Shown here: piece by piece, positions 1 to 6,150 of the stretch
Position numbering within the stretch: position 1 is the stretch's first letter
Layout of the letters: each line of letters starts with the position of its first letter
DNA from: JAYXXU01 sp049301135
GTDB lineage: Bacteria > Pseudomonadota > Gammaproteobacteria > Pseudomonadales > Moraxellaceae
DNA: 7,122 bases
NCBI GenBank assembly: GCA_049301135.1
Contig: JBAQKP010000001.1
Span: 1 to 7,122 of the forward strand
Direction: 5' to 3'
The notes under the pieces: generated by a model
What the model was told of the DNA's origin: nothing
Databases searched by the model: none
Seen by the model: the letters and a program-made list of their open reading frames with translations, nothing else
Made by a program: the position numbers and the translations under genes

Positions 1-740
1 GTGAATCTATCCAAAAACCACTGGAATACTATGACAATAACGTACTTGGCATGATTTGCTTGATTAAAGCTATGCGCGATCATGACGTGTACAACATCGT
101 TTTTAGCTCTTCGGCAGCCGTGTATGGTATACCCAAAAAATTGCCGATCACAGAAAGTGCTGCGACACGACCTACAACGCCTTATGGTGAGAGCAAACTG
201 GCTGGCGAACAACTTTTAAATGCGCTGACTCTCTCTGATTCACGCTGGAAAGTGGTTAACCTGCGTTATTTTAATCCAACCGGTGCACATCCAAGCGGTT
301 TACTTGGTGAAAATCCGCGCGGCATCCCAATGAACTTAATGCCTTATCTGTTACAAGTTGCGACTGGACAGCGCGAGTTTTTATCAATTTATGGTGGTGA
401 CTACAACACACCTGACGGAACCTGTGTGCGTGATTATTTGCATGTGATGGATTTGGCCGAAGGACATTTGGCAGCGCTTCATTACTTGGAGCAACAGCAC
501 ACTGGATTTAGTTTAAGCCTAAATTTAGGACGTGGGGCAGGTATCAGCGTGCTAGAAATGCACCATGCGTTTGAAGCCGCTGTAGGGCATGAACTACCTT
601 ACCGGATCATGCCACGCCGTCAAGGTGATACGGATCGACTTTTTGCAGAGCCGAGTCTGGCTCAACAGATTTTGGGCTGGCAAGCAACTAGACCAGTACA
701 AGCGATGTGTACCGATCTATGGCGTTACGCATCTACCTAA
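1..740 (+). CDS. galE: UDP-glucose 4-epimerase GalE, 5'-truncated by window edge
   Basis: GalE reversibly converts UDP-glucose to UDP-galactose in the cytoplasm using bound NAD+, and so supplies galactose for surface glycans. The reading frame is open from the first full codon at base 3, so the gene begins left of the window. The first methionine at base 51 is internal, because the preceding codons read ESIQKPLEYYDNNV, a typical GalE stretch. The visible part is 245 residues, roughly the last three quarters of a family of about 338. It carries the serine motif SSSAAVYG (visible residues 35-42), the catalytic YxxxK as YGESK (Tyr61, Lys65), the RYFNPTGAHPSG segment, the VRDYLHVMDLAEGH segment and the usual C-terminal RRQGDTDRLFA and LGWQATR. 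The Rossmann GxxGxxG lies outside. It ends 4 bases before the stop of a convergent glycosyltransferase gene. The identification is very secure. Whether it prefers UDP-Glc or UDP-GlcNAc is not decided here. Confidence 0.96.
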   Translation, partial: ESIQKPLEYYDNNVLGMICLIKAMRDHDVYNIVFSSSAAVYGIPKKLPITESAATRPTTPYGESKLAGEQLLNALTLSDSRWKVVNLRYFNPTGAHPSGLLGENPRGIPMNLMPYLLQVATGQREFLSIYGGDYNTPDGTCVRDYLHVMDLAEGHLAALHYLEQQHTGFSLSLNLGRGAGISVLEMHHAFEAAVGHELPYRIMPRRQGDTDRLFAEPSLAQQILGWQATRPVQAMCTDLWRYAST

Positions 741-744
741 CCTA

Positions 745-1548
745 CTATTTGAAATGCACCCGTCGAGACAGCAAATGCTTGAGAGTCAATAACTTTAGTA
801 GCTGAAAGAATGGTCGCATAACTTCCCGCATAATTTTTTGTGTGGGAGTCAGTTTTATTTTTCGATTCGGATTTGCATCATTAATCCTTTGGCGTCTATC
901 GTGCTCTAGCATGCTTGGCATACGTGCTTGATGACGATTTAATACATCATCTTGAATACACAGTGCTGGATTCATTTGAAAAACCTGATACTCTCCATCA
1001 TAAATATAATGCTCAAACATAATATGATCAATTGGCCTCCTACTTTCGTATTTTTTGACGTACTCGAATAAAGAGTGTGCAGCAGCATTAGATAAAATAT
1101 ATCCCGCTGTTGCAACATGACCTGCAAACAATCTAAACAATTTGCGATTACCATAAGGCAACGCAATCCCACTTATCGCCATATTGGCCTTTGGCCAAAA
1201 TGCTTCAGTTTTAATAAAATGATATCCTTTTGGAATCCAGTCATGATTATTCAAGTAAATGGCAGCCTGATTACTTAATACAACATCATCCTCAAAAACC
1301 GCCACATAATCTATGTTATGATCTATTACCTTTTTCCAGACACTAACATGACTCATAAAACAAGCTAGCTCACCGCCTGTTAGCAGATCATAACGAATAG
1401 GTAACTCCATATGTTCGGCTAAGTGCCGTGCCGGTACAGGCGTCACGGCATCATAGAACTCGAACTCAATATTCTGAATATCGAACTGAGCTCTGATATG
1501 CGTGCGCCGTTCGGTAGCACTCGCTAAGCTGATGACAATTTTTTTCAC
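745..1548 (-). CDS. Family 25 glycosyltransferase (Lex2/LgtB-like LOS glycosyltransferase)
   Basis: This putative cytoplasmic glycosyltransferase is 267 residues long, within the usual 250-280 range for GT25. Characterised members add galactose or glucose to lipooligosaccharide in Haemophilus and Neisseria. Visible landmarks are the N-terminal VISLASATERR (residues 5-15), FEFYDAV (29-35), GELACFMSHVSVW (59-71), the metal-binding acidic motif FEDD (Asp87, Asp88), GYILS (149-153), PIDHIMF (172-178) and NPALCIQDD (193-201). The C-terminus is basic (LLSRRVHFK), which would suit membrane association. The start is GTG. No ATG lies between it and the in-frame TAA just upstream, and MKKIVISLAS matches how the family begins, but I see no good Shine-Dalgarno sequence. 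Codons 2-4 contain a run of seven A. It faces galE tail to tail and a second GT25 gene head to head, and is visibly AT-rich. Donor and acceptor sugars are unknown; galactose is a reasonable guess given galE. Confidence 0.9.
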   Translation of the reverse strand: MKKIVISLASATERRTHIRAQFDIQNIEFEFYDAVTPVPARHLAEHMELPIRYDLLTGGELACFMSHVSVWKKVIDHNIDYVAVFEDDVVLSNQAAIYLNNHDWIPKGYHFIKTEAFWPKANMAISGIALPYGNRKLFRLFAGHVATAGYILSNAAAHSLFEYVKKYESRRPIDHIMFEHYIYDGEYQVFQMNPALCIQDDVLNRHQARMPSMLEHDRRQRINDANPNRKIKLTPTQKIMREVMRPFFQLLKLLTLKHLLSRRVHFK

Positions 1549-1752
1549 TGAAACACCGCACGCTTAATGACTTAAAATGGTGAGCATGGCTAATCTAGAA
1601 GACATGCCTTCTAGACACCTACATCCGCTGGTCATTGTAGCCTTTTTTGTTGAGGCTATCTATTACAAGCGCTCTTGTGTAAAATTTCACTTTACCTTTT
1701 GCTGGCCGCTGGACATTGCTTAGGCCTAAACTTCTGATTTTTTTGGATCAAT
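1549..1752. promoter_or_regulatory. Divergent intergenic region between two GT25 genes
   Basis: This 204-base gap separates two divergent genes and so should carry a promoter for each. I see no open frame of interest. It contains several short dyads: an 8-base inverted repeat at 1594-1615, TAGCCT/AGGCTA at 1638-1643 and 1653-1658, ACAAG/CTTGT at 1665-1678, and the perfect palindrome TTAGGCCTAA at 1720-1729. TAAAAT at 1680-1685 is a plausible -10 box for the rightward gene, but the hexamer 17 bases upstream (TATCTA) is a poor -35. I could not find a convincing sigma-70 promoter on the minus strand. The regulatory role is inferred from gene orientation. Confidence 0.45.
1594..1615. repeat. Perfect 8-base inverted repeat (hairpin or operator candidate)
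   Basis: TCTAGAAG and CTTCTAGA are separated by the six bases ACATGC. The dyad can form an 8-bp stem. No T-run follows on either strand, so it does not look like a rho-independent terminator. It lies in the divergent promoter region, about 45 bases upstream of the minus-strand GTG start, where an operator or 5'-leader hairpin would be plausible. The function is inferred only from position. Confidence 0.4.
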
Positions 1753-2592
1753 ATGCTTAAAATTTTTTTAATCAACCTTAAACGTCGATCTGACAGACTT
1801 GTACACGTTAAGCAGCAACTAGACCAACTGGGGTTAGAATTTGAGCGTTTTGATGCCTTTGATGGCACGATGCTTAGCCCAACATTGTCAGAGGAGAATC
1901 AGAAATTCCAATTTAATGTCAAAAGAAAAATAGCTTTAGGGGAAATCGGTTGTGCTATGTCGCATAGAGCGATTTGGCAACGGATGGTTGAGCAAAATCT
2001 ACCCTTTGCGCTAATTCTAGAGGATGATATTACCATTCGTGCAGAATTGGTTGGTTTTTTGGCTGATTTAAATAACTACCAGCACTTTGATTTTTTAAAT
2101 CTGTCATATATCGAGCCTTATCGGGTCGATCCTCAGGCTTTGGACTATTTTGTGAGTCGACAAAAACTACGCCGCCCGCACATTTTTCATCAAGATCGCT
2201 CAGAATGGCGTAAGCTCGAATGGAATCGTAGCTGGCGAATTTTTCAAATTCACCCAACATTCAACCAGCATTATGCAATGGAATGTGATCCAGCACCGTT
2301 ATTGGGTAGTGGTTATATTGTGTCATTACATGCGGCACAAGCATTATTAAAGGCTTCGGAACGATTTGAATTCCCGATAGATTGGGTTTGGCGTTATGCC
2401 AGTGGTCAGTTGGTTGAAGGCTTCACCTACCCATGTTTGGTGACGCAATCCCTCAATGATAGTAATATCAACGACCGTCACTACGGTAATCGTTTACCAC
2501 TGAAGCAGAAAATCCGTCGATTTTGGTATAAACACCGCAAATTTGCCCGACGCGTCGATTTGTGGCGTATGTATGGGTTATTGATGTTTTAA
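1753..2592 (+). CDS. Family 25 glycosyltransferase (second, divergent copy)
   Basis: This is a putative LOS/LPS glycosyltransferase of 279 residues with GT25 features throughout: FLINLKRRSDR (5-15), FERFDAFDG (30-38), LGEIGCAMSHRAIW (62-75), the acidic motif LEDD (Asp91, Asp92), GSGYIVSLHAAQALL (185-199), FPIDWVW (207-213) and PCLVTQS (227-233). It has no signal peptide. The C-terminus is strongly basic (KQKIRRFWYKHRKFARR), suggesting contact with the inner membrane. The ATG at 1753 has GGA five bases upstream, and the protein begins as the family does. T7 runs lie just before the start (1738-1744) and in codons 4-6 (1763-1769). Although in the same family as the leftward neighbour, the two differ at the N-terminal motif (INLKRRSDR versus ISLASATERR) and in the central segment, so they probably make different linkages. 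The GT4 gene follows after 49 bases and is probably co-transcribed. The sugar specificity is unknown. Confidence 0.9.
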   Translation: MLKIFLINLKRRSDRLVHVKQQLDQLGLEFERFDAFDGTMLSPTLSEENQKFQFNVKRKIALGEIGCAMSHRAIWQRMVEQNLPFALILEDDITIRAELVGFLADLNNYQHFDFLNLSYIEPYRVDPQALDYFVSRQKLRRPHIFHQDRSEWRKLEWNRSWRIFQIHPTFNQHYAMECDPAPLLGSGYIVSLHAAQALLKASERFEFPIDWVWRYASGQLVEGFTYPCLVTQSLNDSNINDRHYGNRLPLKQKIRRFWYKHRKFARRVDLWRMYGLLMF

Positions 2593-2629
2593 GACACCTG
2601 CCAACGTTGCCTTGGCTCACATCTTGACA

Positions 2630-2634
2630 GAGGG
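2630..2634 (+). promoter_or_regulatory. Ribosome binding site that selects a TTG start
   Basis: GAGGG sits seven bases before TTG at 2642-2644. It is the best Shine-Dalgarno match upstream of the GT4 gene. Two earlier in-frame TTG codons (2612 and 2624) lack comparable sites, and no ATG exists near the N-terminus. It therefore supports the 2642 start and a protein of 367 residues. Confidence 0.6.
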
Positions 2635-2641
2635 TTTTCAC

Positions 2642-3745
2642 TTGTCAGATTTACACGCTGCTTCACCCAAAATCGTTTTGGCTATCTTTACGCTACAAGG
2701 GGGTGGCGCTGAGCGTTTTGTACTCACACTGGCAGAGGCTTTTTTAAAATTGGGGTTTGATGCACATGTGGTGTGCTTTAAAAACCAAGTCCATTATCCC
2801 ATTCCAGACGGGGTAAAAGTTCATTTTTTAAACTACCAAGCCTATCGCTGGTTGCCAAAAATCTGGCGAAATCCGATTTTTGCGCGCGTGTTCGACCGTT
2901 ATGTTCGGCAACAGATTGGCACAGTACAGATGGTGATTTCCAACTTACTGCCCGTCGATCAAGTGCTGCGTTATAGCCAGCTTGATCCAATTTGCTTTGT
3001 GATTCATAACACGATCTCTAAGGAATATGCGTTGTACGAGCAATCGACTTCGCAGCAACAGCGCCTAACCCAACAGCTCCATCAGATCTACGGCAGCCGC
3101 CCGTGTGTCTGTGTGAGCCAAGGTGTACTGGATGATTTTCTTAAAATTTTTAGCCAACATCCTAAAATCACTGCAATTCATAACCCAATCGATGCCGAAG
3201 CAATCAAGCAGCAAAGCCTTGCAGCAGTCGACACACCTGCCGACTATCTGGTGCATGTCGGTAAGTTTAAGCCTGCCAAAGCGCACGAGGCGCTGATCCG
3301 TGCCTACGCGCAATCCAAACAAATGTTACCATTGCTATTGGTGGGTGAAGGTGGTCTAAAAAACGACATAATGGCGCTGGTCGAGCAGCTCGGGCTATCT
3401 GATCGGGTGATTTTTGTGGGGTTTCAGGCCAATCCATATCCCTATATTCGGCAGGCACGGCTGATGCTGTTGTCGTCGGTGTTTGAAGGTTTTGGGATTG
3501 TGATTGCAGAAGCATTAGCACTGGGTGTGCCTGTCATCAGCACCGATTGTGAGGCCGGCCCTCGTGAGTTGTTGCCGGAGGCCAACCTCGTACCTGTCGG
3601 CGATACGGCTGCGCTGGCCGCAAAAATTGATCAGGCCATTGCAAACAGTGACGATTTTCGCAGTCCATTTGACCTGAAATTACTGCCTGATCAAGTGGCA
3701 AAGCAATACCTTGAGCACGTCCTCGGCACTGGATTTAAAACATGA
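2642..3745 (+). CDS. Family 4 glycosyltransferase (GT-B fold)
   Basis: This is a cytoplasmic, membrane-peripheral GT-B glycosyltransferase of 367 residues from the TTG at 2642; in-frame TTGs at 2612 or 2624 would give up to 377. The N-terminal domain has the glycine loop FTLQGGGAERF (about residues 16-26). The hinge is near HNPID (180-184). The C-terminal Glycos_transf_1 domain starts with LVHVGKFKPAKAHEALIRAY, where the usual basic motif after VG is present in modified form. It continues with LLLVGEGG and GLSDRVIFVGFQ, then SSVFEGFGIVIAEALALGVP, which contains the EX7E donor-binding motif (Glu282, Glu290), and TDCEAGPREL. These match retaining GT4 enzymes of LPS and capsule assembly. It sits 49 bases after the second GT25 gene on the same strand, and its TGA is directly followed by the stop of a convergent gene. 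Family assignment is firm. Donor and acceptor are not deducible. Confidence 0.93.
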   Translation: MSDLHAASPKIVLAIFTLQGGGAERFVLTLAEAFLKLGFDAHVVCFKNQVHYPIPDGVKVHFLNYQAYRWLPKIWRNPIFARVFDRYVRQQIGTVQMVISNLLPVDQVLRYSQLDPICFVIHNTISKEYALYEQSTSQQQRLTQQLHQIYGSRPCVCVSQGVLDDFLKIFSQHPKITAIHNPIDAEAIKQQSLAAVDTPADYLVHVGKFKPAKAHEALIRAYAQSKQMLPLLLVGEGGLKNDIMALVEQLGLSDRVIFVGFQANPYPYIRQARLMLLSSVFEGFGIVIAEALALGVPVISTDCEAGPRELLPEANLVPVGDTAALAAKIDQAIANSDDFRSPFDLKLLPDQVAKQYLEHVLGTGFKT

Positions 3746-4489
3746 TTACCACCAGCGCGTCCGTTCACGTTGATGCCGTTGTTTAAAACGCAGGTAGACA
3801 TTTGGGTTAGCCTCCTGCTGTAGCCGATCAAAAATCTCCAAAACGATCTGACCAAGCGGATGCAATTGGCAGATTTTTTCTAAGCGCCAACGCATATTAC
3901 GCAAAGTGTCATCCGTACCGACCGCAAACGCTGACGTCCCATCAAATAACGCCACCCGCTGCTGCTGTAATTGCTCGCGCATCTTCGGATCTTCGGTGTA
4001 ATCGTGCTGGCACAAAATCGCTTCAGTTTCTTGCAGTTTCAGCGTATTGATCAGCATCACCGCGTTCATCAGGAGTGCCTGCAATAGCGGGTCATCATCG
4101 TGGTCAATCATGCTGTCACACGCCGAAATCAACCAGCGCGTATTCAGACAACCCAATAAAAAATCCCGCTCGGCCAGCCATAACTGCTTGAGGCGCTGAT
4201 AGTTGGTCGCCACATCTACATCTCGACGCAGTAGCACGATCAAGCTGGCGTGATAATGTGCTAGCTCTGGAGAACCGACAAACTCGGCGCGTAAAGCATT
4301 CAAATGCTGCTGCAAATCTTTGGCCGAACCATAGGTATATTCAATCGAGTCGCCACTGATAATCTGCTGTTTTAGCTGTTCGATATCAACGGCATGTAAC
4401 TCCTGCAAAGTTTGTGCTGCACCCGCGCGACGCTGATGTCGACTCCACGAAAACCACTGCTCAAATTTAGTTTTTTGACGAGGCGGCAT
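3746..4489 (-). CDS. Uncharacterised protein at the end of a glycosyltransferase operon
   Basis: I do not recognise this 247-residue protein. It has no signal peptide, no membrane-length hydrophobic segment and no DxD or EX7E signature in a glycosyltransferase context. The N-terminus is basic and aromatic (KFEQWFSWSRHQRR, residues 8-21). The middle is leucine- and glutamine-rich and probably helical, with an acidic patch IDHDDDP at 128-134. The C-terminus is strongly basic (YLRFKQRHQRERTRWW). A soluble, mostly helical protein that touches nucleic acid or membrane lipid would fit, but this is speculation. The ATG has a good ribosome binding site overlapping the stop codon of the upstream double-domain GT2 gene, so translation is probably coupled and the protein likely works with that pathway. 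The codon usage and GC content resemble its operon partners. The stop directly abuts the stop of the GT4 gene on the other strand. Confidence 0.82.
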   Translation of the reverse strand: MPPRQKTKFEQWFSWSRHQRRAGAAQTLQELHAVDIEQLKQQIISGDSIEYTYGSAKDLQQHLNALRAEFVGSPELAHYHASLIVLLRRDVDVATNYQRLKQLWLAERDFLLGCLNTRWLISACDSMIDHDDDPLLQALLMNAVMLINTLKLQETEAILCQHDYTEDPKMREQLQQQRVALFDGTSAFAVGTDDTLRNMRWRLEKICQLHPLGQIVLEIFDRLQQEANPNVYLRFKQRHQRERTRWW

Positions 4490-4495
4490 ACTGTT

Positions 4496-4499
4496 TCCT
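4496..4499 (-). promoter_or_regulatory. Shine-Dalgarno overlapping an upstream stop codon
   Basis: On the minus strand TAGGAAACAGT precedes the ATG at 4489. AGGA lies six bases before the start and shares bases with the TAG stop (4500-4498) of the GT2 gene. This arrangement favours translational coupling and confirms the ATG at 4489 as the start of the unknown protein. Confidence 0.65.
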
Positions 4500-6150
4500 A
4501 TACGTCATGTTGCGGATGTCGCGCTAGATCACGCTGTACATACAGCAACAGATACTTATTCAGGGTGTACCACATCAACACCACCGACGATAACGTGCCA
4601 TAGCGCAAATACAAAAAACCGCCACGAATCCAATACTCGCGCACAAATGAAAACCAGCCATGCAACACCACACCGATCAGGCTCGTGGTTTTGCCGTGTT
4701 GATATTTTTCTTCTGCCCAATCATGACTATAACGCAGTCGCTTCAGTAGATAGTGCGACAGGTCATCACTGGTATGGTGGTGTTGTACGCCGCTCAGTTT
4801 CACCAGTTGGGCGGATTGGCTGTCGAGTGTTTCATGCACCTCTAAGCTGGAATACTGAAATGCTTCACGCGCATACAGGCGTTTTTGCCAATCCCGATAC
4901 CAGCCGCGCAAGTGCGTCGGCACACCACAAAAGTAATTCACCCGCGCCAACATAAATACTTTATCGGTCTGGAGCGGCTGCTGTAATACCTGCTGAATTG
5001 ACTGTTTCAAGGTCGCATCCACTCGCTCATCTGCGTCCAACACCAGCACATAATCGCCAGTCGCATAATATTGCGCCAGTTGCCGCTGCCGACCGAAGCC
5101 CTGCCAATCGGTATTGACTCGCCACGTCGCGCCATAAGCTTCGGCAATCGCTTGCGTGTCATCGCTACTGCCAGAATCCAGCACAATCAGCTCATCGACA
5201 ATATCACGCACCGACTCTAGGCAGGCTGACAGATGCTTGGATTCGTTTTTGACGATCATCACCAAAGACAGGCTGCACTGTGCATTCGGGGTGGTTTGCT
5301 CAATCGGCTGCGGCTGTGGGTTACGCGGTGGATCTTGAATCGGATTATGGGTCAAATCATATAAAATCGCGTATTTATTAAAGGTATATTGCACAAATAA
5401 CAACACGTAAATGAAGCCATAACGCCCCATTAAAAAACGTCCATCCAGCAAATACTGCTTAAAAAACGCCCAGATCGCATGCCCCAGTATGCCGCCAATC
5501 GAGGTGGTTTTGCCTTTGGCATGCCGTTCTTGCGCCCACGTCTTGGCGTAGGCCAGCCGTTTATCCAACCAAAATAACGGCGTATGTGCGGTGTGGTGCA
5601 GCGCATAACCGTTTAATGCAACGGTCTGAGCATCATGTAATTCGACCGACTCATGCACCGTGTTGCTATTGTATTGAAACGACTTGGGATACAAGCGCCA
5701 ATGCGCCTTCAGCGGCCAGTATGGATTGTCAATCTTATGCCCAAAAATACAATCGACCCGCTTCATGCCATACACAATATTGGCGGGCGCGTGCTGAATC
5801 ACCTGTAAAATACTATCGCGTAATTTGGGGGTAATTTCTTCATCAGCATCCAATGCCAAAATCCAATCACCGTTCGCATAGGCTTGGGCGCGTTGTCGCT
5901 GAATGCCGAAGCCTTGCCAATCGGCACTGACCCACCACTGCCCACCCGCCTGCTCGACCAACTGCCGACTGTCATCGGTGCTGCCTGAATCCAACACGAT
6001 CAGCTCATCGACCCAGCCACGTAAGGCAGGCAGCGTGATGGCGAGGTTTTTAGCCTCGTTTTTGACCATCATCACCACACTCAAGCGATATGGCCGAGGC
6101 TGTTGATTCAGTGCGGGGCTGTGGTGATCAAGCATAGCGGTTACTGCCAC
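4498..6150 (-). CDS. Tandem double-domain GT2 glycosyltransferase (WaaE/KdtX-like)
   Basis: This 550-residue protein consists of two homologous family 2 glycosyltransferase domains, each about the size of a stand-alone WaaE/KdtX enzyme (roughly 260 residues). Known WaaE enzymes transfer glucose to the LPS inner core. Domain 1 spans about 22-267 and domain 2 about 293-538, joined by a Pro/Gln-rich linker (DPPRNPQPQPIEQTTP, 273-288). Each has VKNE (29-32; 300-303), VDELIVLDSGS (47-57; 318-328), DWQGFG (77-82; 348-353), the metal-binding DxD as LDAD (Asp101/Asp103; Asp372/Asp374), a VHE motif (Glu167; Glu440) and a GKTTS element followed by a hydrophobic C-terminal stretch (about 244-266; 517-538) likely to hold it at the inner membrane. 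The GTG start overlaps the upstream gene by 10 bases. ATG at 6135 (545 residues) is a good alternative, and neither has a strong ribosome site. With both active sites intact it could add two sugars in succession. Confidence 0.9.
   Translation of the reverse strand: MAVTAMLDHHSPALNQQPRPYRLSVVMMVKNEAKNLAITLPALRGWVDELIVLDSGSTDDSRQLVEQAGGQWWVSADWQGFGIQRQRAQAYANGDWILALDADEEITPKLRDSILQVIQHAPANIVYGMKRVDCIFGHKIDNPYWPLKAHWRLYPKSFQYNSNTVHESVELHDAQTVALNGYALHHTAHTPLFWLDKRLAYAKTWAQERHAKGKTTSIGGILGHAIWAFFKQYLLDGRFLMGRYGFIYVLLFVQYTFNKYAILYDLTHNPIQDPPRNPQPQPIEQTTPNAQCSLSLVMIVKNESKHLSACLESVRDIVDELIVLDSGSSDDTQAIAEAYGATWRVNTDWQGFGRQRQLAQYYATGDYVLVLDADERVDATLKQSIQQVLQQPLQTDKVFMLARVNYFCGVPTHLRGWYRDWQKRLYAREAFQYSSLEVHETLDSQSAQLVKLSGVQHHHTSDDLSHYLLKRLRYSHDWAEEKYQHGKTTSLIGVVLHGWFSFVREYWIRGGFLYLRYGTLSSVVLMWYTLNKYLLLYVQRDLARHPQHDV
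4537..6087 (-). repeat. Internal 813-base coding duplication within the GT2 gene
   Basis: The two halves of the gene align at a constant offset of 813 bases (271 codons) over the catalytic part. Units are about 6087-5350 (domain 1) and 5274-4537 (domain 2). Similarity is still visible in the DNA: plus-strand 5169-5199 and 5982-6012 differ at 3 of 31 bases, and 5093-5111 and 5906-5924 differ at one of 19. By hand, a little over half of the residues match across the first 97 positions of each domain. The second half of each unit has diverged more, and the offset shifts to 273 codons by the VHE motif. This indicates a tandem gene duplication with fusion. Confidence 0.85.

Noticed and set aside
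589..792. A 67-codon plus-strand frame bridging the end of galE and the convergent gene
   Set aside because: It lies inside well-supported galE codons in another frame and runs over the GT25 C-terminus. It is a shadow.
1638..1658. TAGCCT/AGGCTA dyad with a T6 run in the loop, considered as a terminator
   Set aside because: The T-run is in the loop rather than after the stem, and the dyad lies in a divergent region where no upstream transcript would need to end.
745..1752. Tetranucleotide repeats as in Haemophilus lex2, looked for near the GT25 genes
   Set aside because: No tandem short repeats are present; only seven-base homopolymers were seen and are reported separately with caution.
2778..3521. 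Three minus-strand frames of 70-85 codons inside the GT4 gene
   Set aside because: The GT4 frame carries all family motifs over its full length. The antisense frames have no recognisable content.
4647..6106. Several plus-strand frames of 60-102 codons antisense to the GT2 gene
   Set aside because: They mirror a strongly supported coding sequence, are Cys/Ser/His-rich, and two have similar sequence only because the underlying gene is internally duplicated.
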